This document shows positions 43,748 through 52,805 of a DNA stretch of 64,000 nt, in pieces. The notes below the pieces were generated by a model, which saw nothing but the letters and a program-made list of their open reading frames with translations, ran no database searches and was not told the origin of the DNA. Origin of the DNA: an uncultured Lachnospiraceae bacterium (GTDB lineage Bacteria > Bacillota > Clostridia > Lachnospirales > Lachnospiraceae); assembly GCA_947626435.1 (NCBI GenBank), contig CANQSB010000016.1, positions 1 through 64,000 of the forward strand. The letters run 5' to 3'. Each line of letters opens with the position of its first letter. Position 1 is the stretch's first letter. The position numbers and the translations under genes are program-made.

Positions 43748-43808
43748 ATATTAAAAATTGAATATGGTGTTGAAACAAGTGGGTAAAAGGATTTATTCAC
43801 AAACACAG

Positions 43809-43841
43809 CCGATAAAAGGATATATCGGTTAAACAAGGAGG
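43809..43841 (+). promoter_or_regulatory. Probable CsrA-binding sites at the flagellin ribosome-binding site
   Basis: CCGATA at 43809-43814 pairs with TATCGG at 43823-43828, presenting AAAGGATA in the loop. A few bases on, ACAAGGAGG at 43833-43841 is the ribosome-binding site itself and contains a second GGA. A looped GGA plus one in the Shine-Dalgarno sequence is the classical CsrA repressor arrangement known for Bacillus hag. The presence of fliW and csrA just upstream supports it. Confidence 0.7.
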
Positions 43842-43848
43842 TAAGATT

Positions 43849-45423
43849 ATGGTAGTACAGCACAATCTACAGGCAATGAACTCTAACAGAATGTTAGGAA
43901 TCACACAGGGATCTTTATCAAAGTCAACAGAGAAGCTTTCTTCTGGTTATAAGATTAACAGAGCGGCTGATAATGCGGCAGGTCTTGCTATATCTGAAAA
44001 AATGAGAAAGCAGATTAGAGGACTTACTCAAGCATCTGCAAACGCTGAGGATGGTATCAGCACAGTACAGACGGCAGAAGGTGCTCTTACAGAAGTACAC
44101 GATATGCTTCAGAGAATGAACGAGCTGGCAGTTCAGGCAGCAAACGGCACAAACTCAGAAGACGACCGCTCATACATTCAGGACGAGATTGACCAGCTTT
44201 CACAGGAAATCGACCGTGTAGCAGAAACAACCAAGTTCAATGAAACGTACCTCTTGAAGGGCGACAATTCGGTTGAGAAGACATACAGCTATGCATACAC
44301 AATGGGTTCAGTAAATACCCAGGCAACGGCGTCTTTCTCAGGTATAGCAGATGCAAATGGCGTTACTGTAACAGTAAGATTCTCTGCGGTGGGAGGAACA
44401 GGCACGACAGTTCCTTCAGTTGCTGCGCAGAATGAACTTGCAAAAGCACTTCGCAATCAGGGTCTTACTATTACAACATCAACAGTTATGGTAACTGAGA
44501 ATGGTAAGAATGTAGAAAAGGTTAAGGTTTCAATTCAGCTTAATGGTAGTGACGCAAAGAGTAATTATTCAATAGTTGGTAGCGGTACCGTTAATAAGTT
44601 TGACAATCCTACGGATATTACGATTAATGGTGTAGAAACGCAATACAAGGGTGCAGTTTCATTTACTGTTGTAAATTCAGAGGGCAAGATTATAGGTAAT
44701 ATCACTGTGAACCTGAAAGATGTTAAGTCAGGAATAAATAGTGTTATTACGGCTACTACAGTAACGGCGGCGGAGAGCACGCAAGAGTTGTATTCATACT
44801 ATGATAAGGATGGAAACAAGATAGCTGCTAATGCCTTGAAGGATTACTTTACTTCGGTTGAATCAACTAAAGATAAAGATGGTAAGACTATTGCAAATGG
44901 TGGCACAACGATTTCTACGTCGGGCAGAGCTGATTCAAAGAAAGTATATGACGCTCTTGGCAATGAAATAGGACTTAATGCAGATAGGGTTAAAGCTGCA
45001 AAGGATCAGGTTGGTGCATTGAATCTTAAGTTCCATGTAGGTGCTGATGGTACATCAAATAATAAGATTTCTATTAACATACAGGCGCTTACAGCTAAAG
45101 GTCTTGGTATTAATGGCTTAAGAGTTGATGGTGAGAATGGTGACAAGGCAACAGATGCTATTTCTGTAATTAGTCAGGCAATCAAGATTGTATCTACACA
45201 GCGTTCAGCACTCGGCGCAGTTCAGAACCGCTTAGAGCATACAATCAACAACCTGGATAACATTGTTGAGAATACGACATCTGCAGAGTCAGCAATCCGT
45301 GATACAGATATGGCTGATGAGATGGTTAAATACTCTAACAACAACATCCTTTCACAGGCAGGTCAGTCAATGCTGGCACAGGCTAACCAGTCTAACCAGG
45401 GCGTACTTTCATTACTCGGCTAA
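43849..45423 (+). CDS. hag: Flagellin
   Basis: The 524-residue filament protein has the conserved N-terminal helices ([18 protein letters not shown], then [24 protein letters not shown]) and the C-terminal pair [22 protein letters not shown] and [18 protein letters not shown]. The TLR5-facing segment [15 protein letters not shown] near residue 88 is present. Residues about 145-430 form a Thr/Ser-rich variable surface region. It is transcribed alone from a sigma-28 promoter with a structured leader and ends at a strong terminator, as expected for the most abundant flagellar protein. Confidence 0.96.
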   Translation: MVVQHNLQAMNSNRMLGITQGSLSKSTEKLSSGYKINRAADNAAGLAISEKMRKQIRGLTQASANAEDGISTVQTAEGALTEVHDMLQRMNELAVQAANGTNSEDDRSYIQDEIDQLSQEIDRVAETTKFNETYLLKGDNSVEKTYSYAYTMGSVNTQATASFSGIADANGVTVTVRFSAVGGTGTTVPSVAAQNELAKALRNQGLTITTSTVMVTENGKNVEKVKVSIQLNGSDAKSNYSIVGSGTVNKFDNPTDITINGVETQYKGAVSFTVVNSEGKIIGNITVNLKDVKSGINSVITATTVTAAESTQELYSYYDKDGNKIAANALKDYFTSVESTKDKDGKTIANGGTTISTSGRADSKKVYDALGNEIGLNADRVKAAKDQVGALNLKFHVGADGTSNNKISINIQALTAKGLGINGLRVDGENGDKATDAISVISQAIKIVSTQRSALGAVQNRLEHTINNLDNIVENTTSAESAIRDTDMADEMVKYSNNNILSQAGQSMLAQANQSNQGVLSLLG

Positions 45424-45464
45424 TCAGGTTCCTGATAGAGTTTATAAGTATAACCATAATAAAA

Positions 45465-45494
45465 GGGCTGCCACATATGTGGCAGTCCTCTTTT
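45465..45494 (+). terminator. Intrinsic terminator of flagellin
   Basis: GGGCTGCCACA at 45465-45475 pairs with TGTGGCAGTCC at 45478-45488, followed by TCTTTT. Confidence 0.85.
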
Positions 45495-45616
45495 GCGCTT
45501 TACGTTTAATTAATGTTAATCAGCATATGACGCTTTCTCATGCTGTCTGCTCTATTATTTTAATATATATGCTTTCAATTATCAACGCTTTTATAAATCT
45601 TTTTATATTTTACTAT

Positions 45617-45643
45617 TAATATTTTAAAGTCACAAGCCGATAT
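45617..45643 (+). promoter_or_regulatory. Sigma-28 promoter upstream of flaG
   Basis: TAAT at 45617-45620 and GCCGATAT at 45636-45643 are separated by 15 bases. It matches the flagellin promoter at the -10 element and drives flaG and probably fliD, fliS and the following gene. Confidence 0.75.
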
Positions 45644-45755
45644 AAAATATGAACAATAATAGCTGTTTGGCGTATAGATGTGCCTTTTTGCCCGATGACG
45701 CCGGACAGTTAGACGGAAAATATTTATTAACGTGCGTGACATGGAGGTGATAAGC

Positions 45756-46184
45756 ATGTATGTAGAACCTATGACAGGTGTAGCGCCTCAGGTGGTTAGT
45801 CCCATTACAGTGACAAAGACCGTTGAAGCGCCAAAAACAGAATCCAAGGACGGAGAGTATGATAAGCAGACACAGCAGCCCGCTGAAGTAGTAGTCGAGA
45901 TACAGGGCTATCAGGAGGAGCAGGCGAATGACGGCGGTCAGCTTACAGACGAACAGAAAGAAGCCAATCAGGAAAAGCGCAAAAAAATGATGGAGCAGGT
46001 ATCGGCTGCACTCAAACATTCAGTGGCTAAGTTTGGCATCCATGAGGCGACAAACCGCATTACCATAAAGATTGTCGACAGGGATACCAAAGAGGTAATC
46101 AAAGAGATTCCGCCTGAGAAGAGCCTTGACCTTATGGAAAAAAGGCTGGAGCTTGCGGGAGTTTTGCTTGACCAGAAGCTGTAA
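45756..46184 (+). CDS. flaG: FlaG-like flagellar protein
   Basis: The 142-residue protein has the FlaG C-terminal fold: a helix QVSAALKHSVAKFG, then strands HEATNRITIKIVDRDTKEVIKEIPPEKSLDLM. Its first 60 residues are polar and disordered. FlaG influences filament length, and its gene is normally next to fliD, as here. ATG 45756 is used because GGAGGTGATAAG precedes it; an ATG at 45732 is upstream of that ribosome-binding site. Confidence 0.87.
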   Translation: MYVEPMTGVAPQVVSPITVTKTVEAPKTESKDGEYDKQTQQPAEVVVEIQGYQEEQANDGGQLTDEQKEANQEKRKKMMEQVSAALKHSVAKFGIHEATNRITIKIVDRDTKEVIKEIPPEKSLDLMEKRLELAGVLLDQKL

Positions 46185-46200
46185 TTAGGGAGGTATAGCT

Positions 46201-47733
46201 ATGTCAGATTTAATGAGGATGACGGGTATGTATTCGGGCATGGACACTGAGGCAGTCATACAGTCTCTTGTCAGCGCGAAATCAAAAAAGGTCACGGATT
46301 TAAAAAATGACCAGAAGAAGCTTGAATGGAAACAGAACATATGGCAGGATTTAAACAGCAAGATTTATAATTTATACAGCAAAACCTTATCAAGTCTGCG
46401 TTTGGCAGGCAGTTACAATAAAAAGTCGACCACTGTTTCAGATCCCACCAAGGCGACGATAACGGCAAACGGCAACGCTGTAGACGGCACGCAGACTTTG
46501 GAGGTTAAGCAGCTTGCCACGGCACAATATGTCACGGGCGGCAGACTGAAATCGGCATATGGCGAAAATTTAAAAGTGAAGTCAGACAATACTTTGGGTT
46601 CACTTGATTCGAGCCTTGTAGGCAGCACTATAAATGTCAAGGTAGGCTCGGGTGATGACGCAAAGACCACGGCTATAGAAGTGACAAGCGATATGAAAAT
46701 ATCTGATTTTGTCGCAAAACTCAATGAGGCAGGCTTAAATGCGTCATATGATGAGGACAATCAGAGATTGTTCATAAATTCAAAGAAAACGGGAAAAGAA
46801 AACTCATTCAATCTTGAAGTATTAGGGTATGCCGGAGGCTCAGAAGCGGCTCTTGGCAAGCTTGGACTTACTAAGGATGCCGGAGCCAGCATAGTTGATG
46901 CGAAAGATGCGGAGATTATACTTAATGGAGCGTCATTTACCAGTGACACCAATTCCATTACCGTAAACGGGCTCACAATTGAAGCCATGGCTCCTACGGA
47001 AGGCGAGATTACCATCAACACAAAGACGGATTATCAGGGTATCTATGATACCATCAAGGATTTTATTTCAGAGTATAATGACATTGTAAACGAAGTATAC
47101 AGCAGGTATAATCCAGACAGCTCCAAGAAATACTGGAAGTATGATATGCTTACTGACGAGGAGAAGGAGGCAATGTCCGACGAGGAGATTGAGGCTTGGG
47201 AAGACAACATTAAGGAAGGCCTCCTGCGTAAAGACACAAACCTGAGCAAGGTTTTGAACTGCCTTACGGGCAGCGTATCCAAAGGCTTTGAAACAAGCAG
47301 CGGTACGAAATATCTGTTTGACTTCGGCATTGGCACGCTTAATTATTTCGAGTCGGCGGACGGCGAAAAGAAGTCGCTCCACATCAACGGTGACGATGAT
47401 GATGAGTACACAGCCGACAAGGAAGATAAGCTGATGAAGGCTCTCACGACTGACACGGAGGGCACTATTGAGTTCTTTGCCGCTTTCTGCAAGGACATGT
47501 ACGACAAGCTTAATGATACCATGCAGGCTACGGATTACAGAAGCATCTACAAGGTGTACGATGACAAGCGCTTAAAGAGCGAGTATGACGATTACACCAA
47601 GAAGATTAAGGAAGCGGAGGATAAGCTCAGCGCATATGAGGATAAGTGGTACAAGAAGTTTTCCGATATGGAGGTGGCATTGTCCAAGCTTCAGTCACAG
47701 CAGAACACTATATCAAGCATGCTGGGGATGTAA
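46201..47733 (+). CDS. fliD: Flagellar filament cap FliD
   Basis: The 510-residue protein begins LMRMTGMYSGMDTEAVIQSLVSA, the FliD N-terminal signature, with TITANGNAVDGTQTLEVKQLA near 95 (FliD_N domain). The C-terminal domain shows DTIKDFISEYNDIVNEVYSRY near 285 and a final coiled coil (MEVALSKLQSQQNTISSML). It caps the growing filament and helps flagellin fold. It is followed by its chaperone-type neighbours fliS and a FliT-like gene. Confidence 0.94.
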   Translation: MSDLMRMTGMYSGMDTEAVIQSLVSAKSKKVTDLKNDQKKLEWKQNIWQDLNSKIYNLYSKTLSSLRLAGSYNKKSTTVSDPTKATITANGNAVDGTQTLEVKQLATAQYVTGGRLKSAYGENLKVKSDNTLGSLDSSLVGSTINVKVGSGDDAKTTAIEVTSDMKISDFVAKLNEAGLNASYDEDNQRLFINSKKTGKENSFNLEVLGYAGGSEAALGKLGLTKDAGASIVDAKDAEIILNGASFTSDTNSITVNGLTIEAMAPTEGEITINTKTDYQGIYDTIKDFISEYNDIVNEVYSRYNPDSSKKYWKYDMLTDEEKEAMSDEEIEAWEDNIKEGLLRKDTNLSKVLNCLTGSVSKGFETSSGTKYLFDFGIGTLNYFESADGEKKSLHINGDDDDEYTADKEDKLMKALTTDTEGTIEFFAAFCKDMYDKLNDTMQATDYRSIYKVYDDKRLKSEYDDYTKKIKEAEDKLSAYEDKWYKKFSDMEVALSKLQSQQNTISSMLGM

Positions 47734-47770
47734 TTAACCGCAATTTCATATAAGAGAAAGAGGGAATCGA

Positions 47771-48163
47771 ATGCTGCAGCAGAATGCTTATGCACAATAC
47801 CAAAACAATAAGATTATGACAGCATCGCCTGCCGAGCTTACCCTTATGCTGTACGATGGGGCAATTAAGTTTGGCAACATTGCGATTGTAGCCATGGAAA
47901 ACAAAAATCCCGCCAAGGCGCATGAAAATATCGTGCGTGTGGAGAACATAATACAGAATTTCAGGGAAACTTTGGATAAGCGGTATCCGGTTTGGCAGGA
48001 TTTTGAGAACGTATATGTATACCTCTTGAGACGCTGCCATGAGGCGAATATCGCCAAGGATCCCGAGATTATGGAGGAAGTATTGAAGCACTTGCGTTCC
48101 ATGCGTGATAACTGGAAGGAAGTAATCAAAAAAGCGGCAAGCGAGAAAAAGACTGGAGCATAG
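47771..48163 (+). CDS. fliS: Flagellin export chaperone FliS
   Basis: The 130-residue four-helix protein has the FliS hallmark ASPAELTLMLYDGAIKFGNIA near residue 18 and NIVRVENIIQNFRETLD. It binds the C-terminus of flagellin in the cytoplasm and prevents early polymerisation. AGAAAGAGGG precedes the ATG. The next gene starts five bases after its stop. Confidence 0.94.
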   Translation: MLQQNAYAQYQNNKIMTASPAELTLMLYDGAIKFGNIAIVAMENKNPAKAHENIVRVENIIQNFRETLDKRYPVWQDFENVYVYLLRRCHEANIAKDPEIMEEVLKHLRSMRDNWKEVIKKAASEKKTGA

Positions 48164-48167
48164 GCGT

Positions 48168-48644
48168 ATGACGGAAGATTATATACAAATCATGATAGAG
48201 AGCCTTGAGAAAAAGCTCACTGTGCTTGACAAGATAGCTGAGGTCAATAAGCGCCAGTATGAGGTGTCATCAGCCCAGCCTTTTGACACGGAGCAGTATG
48301 ATGAGGTTATGGATGAAAAGGGAAAACTCATAGATGAGGTTAATTCCCTTGACGAGGGATTTACTTCCATATATGAGCTGGTTAGGGATGAGGTAAACGC
48401 CAATCCGGCACAGTACCGTGACATGGTGCTGAAGCTTCAGGAGCTTGTGCGCAAGGCTGTGGATAAGGGCGTGGAGATTGAAGTGCAGGAAAAGCGCAAC
48501 AAAAACTCGCTTGAGGCTTCCATGGCATTGTCGCGTAAAGCGCTCAGGCAGAAAAGGGTTTCGCAGAATGTCGCGCTTCAATATTATAAGTCGTCACAAA
48601 AAATCAATAATGTAGACCCGCAACTGATGGATAAGAAAAAATAA
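48168..48644 (+). CDS. Helical flagellar chaperone-like protein (FliT/FlgN-like)
   Basis: The 158-residue protein is predicted to be almost entirely helical, beginning MTEDYIQIMIESLEKKLTVLDKIAEVNKRQ. It has heptad-type segments (EKGKLIDEVNSLDEGFTSIYELV) and a basic tail. Position right after fliS and before a terminator is where FliT-type chaperones are found, but I see no decisive FliT signature. It probably helps export of FliD or of hook-associated proteins. Confidence 0.65.
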   Translation: MTEDYIQIMIESLEKKLTVLDKIAEVNKRQYEVSSAQPFDTEQYDEVMDEKGKLIDEVNSLDEGFTSIYELVRDEVNANPAQYRDMVLKLQELVRKAVDKGVEIEVQEKRNKNSLEASMALSRKALRQKRVSQNVALQYYKSSQKINNVDPQLMDKKK

Positions 48645-48652
48645 TGCGGATA

Positions 48653-48690
48653 GACACGCGAGCTGTTTCGCAAAGCGGCTTGCGTGTTTT
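48653..48690 (+). terminator. Intrinsic terminator after the flaG-fliD-fliS operon
   Basis: ACACGC at 48653-48658 pairs with GCGTGT at 48682-48687, with an inner GAGC/GCTT extension, followed by TTTT. Confidence 0.75.
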
Positions 48691-48748
48691 AGTGTAAGGA
48701 GAAATTCGACATGCGGGCAGATAATAATGATAAAAAGGGAGAATAGCT

Positions 48749-49816
48749 ATGTCAAAGGTGCCTATTTCAGCTTGTTTAATAGCAAAAAACGAGGAAAAAT
48801 ATTTGGAGGGATGTCTTAAAAGGCTTAAGCCGTATGGGTTTGAGATAGTGGTAGCCGATACGGGCTCTACAGACAGGACAAAGGAGATTGCCGCGAAGTA
48901 TGCGGATAAAGTGCTTGACTTCAAATGGATTGACGACTTTAGTGCGGCAAGGAATTTTTGTGCGCAGAACGCGTCAAACAACTGGATTTTGTCGATTGAC
49001 TGCGATGAATACGTAAATGATGTGGATGTGCCCAAAATACGAATACTTACACAAAAATTTCCACATGCGCTTGGCATTATAAATATTACCAACATCATAC
49101 TCAACAATGGTGAGCAGCAGTATGGCAAGGAGCAGGTGGTAAGGTTTTACAACAGAAAGCATTATAGCTTTATTAACAGGATACATGAGCAGCTCGCGGT
49201 AAACAATCCGGCAAAGGCAGGAGTATATGATGAAAGGTTTATAATGCCGATGGAGCTTATCCATCATGGCTATGCGATAGGACCAGAGGAGATGAAAAAG
49301 AAACAGCAGCGAAATCTTGATTTGCTTTTGAAGGACTTGGAGAACAATCCTGAAGACCCATATGCTTGCTTCCAGGTAGGACAATCAAATTATGTACTGG
49401 GAAATTATGATGAGGCGATAGAGTATTACAACAGGGCGCTTTCGTATAATCCCGACCCGGGTCTTGAATATGTACAGCTTCTGATAGTGGGCAGGGCTAA
49501 CGCGTATAAGCGTCTTGGTAAATACAAGGAGGAGCTTGAATCGCTGGAGCCGTATATCAATAAGTGTAAGAGCGCGAAGTTTGTGTTTATAAACGCGATC
49601 GCATACTATGATAATGATGAAATATTGAAAGCGCTAATGCTGTTTATAAAAGCGACTACGCTGCCGGATGCGCAAAAGCTTGGCGAAAATCTTACTGACT
49701 GCTACAGGAATATAATCGCTATTTATCGCAGGGTAGGCGAGAATGATATGGCGGATATGTTTGTTGAAAAATATGAGGCGCTGTTGGCTGAAAAGGAAAG
49801 AATATTAAATGCTTAA
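48749..49816 (+). CDS. GT2 glycosyltransferase with C-terminal TPR repeats (1)
   Basis: The 355-residue protein has a GT-A domain: SACLIAKNEEKYLEGC near residue 7, VVADTGSTDRTKEI near 33 and the metal-binding SIDCDEYV near 80. After residue 190 it has tetratricopeptide-like repeats (YACFQVGQSNYVLGNYDEAIEYYNRAL). This type often glycosylates flagellin or other proteins in clostridia, with the TPR part binding the target. It directly follows the flagellar operon, separated by a terminator. Its stop overlaps by four bases the end of a convergent small gene. Confidence 0.9.
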   Translation: MSKVPISACLIAKNEEKYLEGCLKRLKPYGFEIVVADTGSTDRTKEIAAKYADKVLDFKWIDDFSAARNFCAQNASNNWILSIDCDEYVNDVDVPKIRILTQKFPHALGIINITNIILNNGEQQYGKEQVVRFYNRKHYSFINRIHEQLAVNNPAKAGVYDERFIMPMELIHHGYAIGPEEMKKKQQRNLDLLLKDLENNPEDPYACFQVGQSNYVLGNYDEAIEYYNRALSYNPDPGLEYVQLLIVGRANAYKRLGKYKEELESLEPYINKCKSAKFVFINAIAYYDNDEILKALMLFIKATTLPDAQKLGENLTDCYRNIIAIYRRVGENDMADMFVEKYEALLAEKERILNA

Positions 49817-50223
49817 GCCTCGCTCTCAAAAAGTTTTTTAAATTTGTTTAGTCGTTTGATAATGAAAGGATTATCGGTATCCTCATTGGCGTTTATCCTG
49901 CATATGCCGCTATATGCCTCTGTGTGGAGCTTTTGCATATAGCGGTACAGTCGGCTGTCGTCAAGCTCGGGATATAATTCGGATACGGCTGCAAGCTTTA
50001 CATGGAGTTTCGAGATGCCAATTGAAATATGGTCAAGGCTCTTGACAAGTTTTTCTTTATGCGTGGTGATGCTGCGTATTTTGCGGACATCCGGCATATC
50101 TACGCTGGTGACTGCTTTGAGCGCTCTGTCGCAATTTTCAAGCTGCCCTATCAAGGGCAGCATTTTTTTATATAGATTACATAATTCCCGCAATATGTCT
50201 TCGTATTTTCGTGTATATTCCAT
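49813..50223 (-). CDS. Small helical protein convergent with the glycosyltransferase
   Basis: The 136-residue protein, on the minus strand, starts MEYTRKYEDILRELCNLYKKM and is predicted to be all helical, with one heptad stretch (SITTHKEKLVKSLDHISIGISKLHVKL). AAGGCGG is about eight bases before its ATG. I do not recognise a family; size and fold resemble FlgN/FliT-type chaperones. The orientation, opposite to all nearby flagellar genes, is odd. It shares four bases with the end of the upstream glycosyltransferase. Confidence 0.6.
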   Translation of the reverse strand: MEYTRKYEDILRELCNLYKKMLPLIGQLENCDRALKAVTSVDMPDVRKIRSITTHKEKLVKSLDHISIGISKLHVKLAAVSELYPELDDSRLYRYMQKLHTEAYSGICRINANEDTDNPFIIKRLNKFKKLFESEA

Positions 50224-50381
50224 ATAATTTTACCGCCTTACTATTTTCATGCCTTGTTCAAGGTTATTGTATATTTATAAGTATATCACGAAAATAAGGC
50301 TGATAACAGGTAATTATGAAAAACTGCGAATAAATGCGAATAAAAAATATCTGCATGAAAACGACAGGCTAAAAGTAAGTG

Positions 50382-50410
50382 TTGAGTAATCCATGTAATT
50401 AAGGTATAAT
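50382..50410 (+). promoter_or_regulatory. Promoter of the second glycosyltransferase gene
   Basis: TTGAGT at 50382-50387 and TATAAT at 50405-50410 are 17 bases apart. The 267-base divergent gap otherwise shows nothing but AT-rich sequence. Confidence 0.7.
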
Positions 50411-50490
50411 TATTTTATTGTTGTTGGCAGCGAGCCCTGTGTCTGCTGTGGAGGATTTGAGCCCCGCAAAGCGGGAGTATGGAGATTGGT

Positions 50491-51522
50491 ATGACGTTTA
50501 GCTTATGCATGATAGTAAAAAATGAATCGCAGACGCTCGCTAGATGCCTTGACAGCCTAAAAGACCTCATGGACGAGATAATAATAGTCGATACAGGCTC
50601 TACGGACGACACAAAGGAAATCGCGGCGCGCTACACCTCAAAAATATACGATTACGAGTGGCACGACGATTTTGCGGCGGCGAGAAACTTTGCGTTTTCA
50701 AAAGCGTCATGCGATTATATTTATTCTGCTGACGCGGACGAGGTAATAGACGAAAAAAACCAGGCGCGTTTTCGGCAGCTCAAGGAGGCGCTCATACCCG
50801 AGGTGGAAATTGTCCAGATGGTATATGTCACGAAGCAGCCAAACCACCCTACAGAAAATTTCGAGCGTGACCTGCGACCCAAGCTTTTTAAACGTCTTCG
50901 TGGATTTACATGGATAGAACCCGTACATGAAACGGTCAACTTGGAACCGATTGTTTACGACAGCGACATTGAGATACTCCATTATCCACAAGGCAACCAC
51001 AGCGGCAGGGATTTTCTCGTGTTTGAAAAGCTGGTGAGGGAAAAGGGAGAACTGTCGGACAGGCTTCTTGGAATGTATGTGCGCGAATTGTACAAGGCGG
51101 GCGGCACAGATGCGCTTTGCAGGTCAAGGGAGTTTCTTGAAGTCGCTCTGGACAGGCAGCGCGAAAAAGGAAACGCTCTGCTGTGTCGACAGATAATCGC
51201 CGTACTCATGAAGCTTTACAGGCAGCTTGACGAGCCTGTAAAGCTTCTGAAGCTGGGACTCAGAGAGGAAATAACCGTGCCCTCCGCGGAAGTCTGTATG
51301 GAGCTTGGATATTTTTTCGTGGAAAAGGGAGAGCATAGCGAGGCGGCAGAGTGGTTTTACCGCGCGGCGCACGACTGTGAGAGCGAGCTTGACATTGCAA
51401 GCAGCGGCAAATCAGCATACCTGGCGCTTTCAGAGTGTCTTACAAAACTGGGCGACTGCGAAAAAGCGCAGGAATACAGCCGCCTTGCCGCCGAATGGCA
51501 GCCGCAGGCGTCAGGCGTGTAG
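50491..51522 (+). CDS. GT2 glycosyltransferase with C-terminal TPR repeats (2)
   Basis: The 343-residue protein parallels the earlier GT2-TPR protein: FSLCMIVKNESQTLARC at its start, IVDTGSTDDTKEI near 35, SADADEVIDE near 80, and two to three TPR-like repeats after residue 190 (EVCMELGYFFVEKGEHSEAAEWFYRAA). ATG 50491 has GGAG at proper distance; ATG 50479 lies upstream of it. It is probably also a protein O-glycosyltransferase of the flagellar region. It starts a short operon with glf. Confidence 0.9.
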   Translation: MTFSLCMIVKNESQTLARCLDSLKDLMDEIIIVDTGSTDDTKEIAARYTSKIYDYEWHDDFAAARNFAFSKASCDYIYSADADEVIDEKNQARFRQLKEALIPEVEIVQMVYVTKQPNHPTENFERDLRPKLFKRLRGFTWIEPVHETVNLEPIVYDSDIEILHYPQGNHSGRDFLVFEKLVREKGELSDRLLGMYVRELYKAGGTDALCRSREFLEVALDRQREKGNALLCRQIIAVLMKLYRQLDEPVKLLKLGLREEITVPSAEVCMELGYFFVEKGEHSEAAEWFYRAAHDCESELDIASSGKSAYLALSECLTKLGDCEKAQEYSRLAAEWQPQASGV

Positions 51523-51611
51523 ACAACAGACAGGCGGCAAAGGAGCCACACCTGATAAATACGTTATATTAAGAATAGTAAGAAATGATAAGAAATGGGG
51601 TTTTAAGAAAA

Positions 51612-52745
51612 ATGAATTATGATTATCTGATAGTGGGAGCAGGGCTTTTTGGTGCAGTTTTCGCAAACGAGATGAAGAAAAACAATAAGAGCTGTCTGGT
51701 GATAGAAAAACGCGGCCACATTGCGGGCAACATATATACGCAGAGCATAAAAGGGATAAATGTTCACAAATACGGTGCGCACATTTTCCACACCTCCGAC
51801 AAGGAAATCTGGGACTATGTAAATGCGCTTGCTGATTTTAACAATTTCGTAAACTCCCCGATTGCCGTATATAAAGATGAGCTATACAATATGCCATTCA
51901 ACATGAACACCTTTTCAAAAATGTGGGGTATAAAAACTCCGCGTGAGGCGGCGCAGAAGATAGCGGAGCAGATTGCCGACTTAAATATCACTGAGCCGCA
52001 GAATCTTGAAGAACAGGCGCTTTCGCTTGTCGGGCGTGATATTTATGAAAAGCTTGTAAAGGGCTATACGGAAAAACAGTGGGGACGCGACTGCAAAGAC
52101 CTGCCCGCGTTCATTATCAAACGCCTGCCTGTGCGCTTTACATATGACAACAATTATTTCAACGACAGGTATCAGGGTATTCCCAAGGGCGGATATACGC
52201 AGATTGTCGAAAAGCTGCTTGACGGCATAGAGGTAAGGCTTAATACGGAATTTAAAGCTTTTGCAGGTAAGTCGGATAAAAATGACACATATGTCACTTT
52301 TGATGGTGCTCACAGCTTCAAAAAGGTATTGTACACAGGTATGATTGACGAATTTTTTGACTATAGTGAGGGCGCGCTCGAATACCGCTCGCTCAATTTT
52401 GAGACAGAGACGTTGGAGGGTGAGGAGAATTATCAAGGCAATGCAGTGGTAAATTACACTGAGAGGGAAATTCCTTATACCCGCATAATCGAGCACAAGC
52501 ACTTTGAGTTTGGCAAACAGCCTGATACAGTCATAACAAGGGAGTATCCAAAGGAATGGCATAAGGGCGACGAGCCGTATTATCCTGTAAATGACGACAA
52601 AAATGCGCGGCTTTATAAGACATATGAGCAGCTTGCGCAGAAAGAAAAAAATGTGCTGTTTGGCGGCAGACTTGGACAATACAAATATTACGACATGGAC
52701 AAAGTAATAGCGGCAGCGCTTGACATGGCACAGAAAGAAAAATAA
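51612..52745 (+). CDS. glf: UDP-galactopyranose mutase
   Basis: The 377-residue flavoenzyme has the FAD-binding motif IVGAGLFGAVFANEM at its start, RGHIAGNIY near 38 and KYGAHIFHTSD near 60. The later KGYTEKQWG near 155 and FGGRLGQYKYYDMD near the C-terminus are all characteristic. It converts UDP-galactopyranose to UDP-galactofuranose, a donor for surface galactofuran. An in-frame ATG at 51585 has no family support, so 51612 is used. With the GT2 gene upstream it suggests galactofuranose on flagellin or a surface glycan. Confidence 0.94.
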   Translation: MNYDYLIVGAGLFGAVFANEMKKNNKSCLVIEKRGHIAGNIYTQSIKGINVHKYGAHIFHTSDKEIWDYVNALADFNNFVNSPIAVYKDELYNMPFNMNTFSKMWGIKTPREAAQKIAEQIADLNITEPQNLEEQALSLVGRDIYEKLVKGYTEKQWGRDCKDLPAFIIKRLPVRFTYDNNYFNDRYQGIPKGGYTQIVEKLLDGIEVRLNTEFKAFAGKSDKNDTYVTFDGAHSFKKVLYTGMIDEFFDYSEGALEYRSLNFETETLEGEENYQGNAVVNYTEREIPYTRIIEHKHFEFGKQPDTVITREYPKEWHKGDEPYYPVNDDKNARLYKTYEQLAQKEKNVLFGGRLGQYKYYDMDKVIAAALDMAQKEK

Positions 52746-52756
52746 CAAAACAAAAA

Positions 52757-52787
52757 ATCCTCGCGGAAGTGAACCGCGGGGATTTTG
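52757..52787. terminator. Bidirectional terminator between glf and the FliD-like gene
   Basis: ATCCTCGCGG at 52757-52766 pairs with CCGCGGGGAT at 52774-52783, with TTTT after it on the plus strand and a run of A before it, so it can end transcription from both sides. Confidence 0.8.
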
Positions 52788-52805
52788 ATTTATTATTTAC
52801 AAGAC

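Noticed and set aside
43808..43815. A second GCCGATAA before flagellin that looks like a sigma-28 -10 element
   Set aside because: No TAAA lies 15 bases upstream (the nearest leaves 20), and the sequence forms the left side of a hairpin with a GGA loop, so it is read as a CsrA site.
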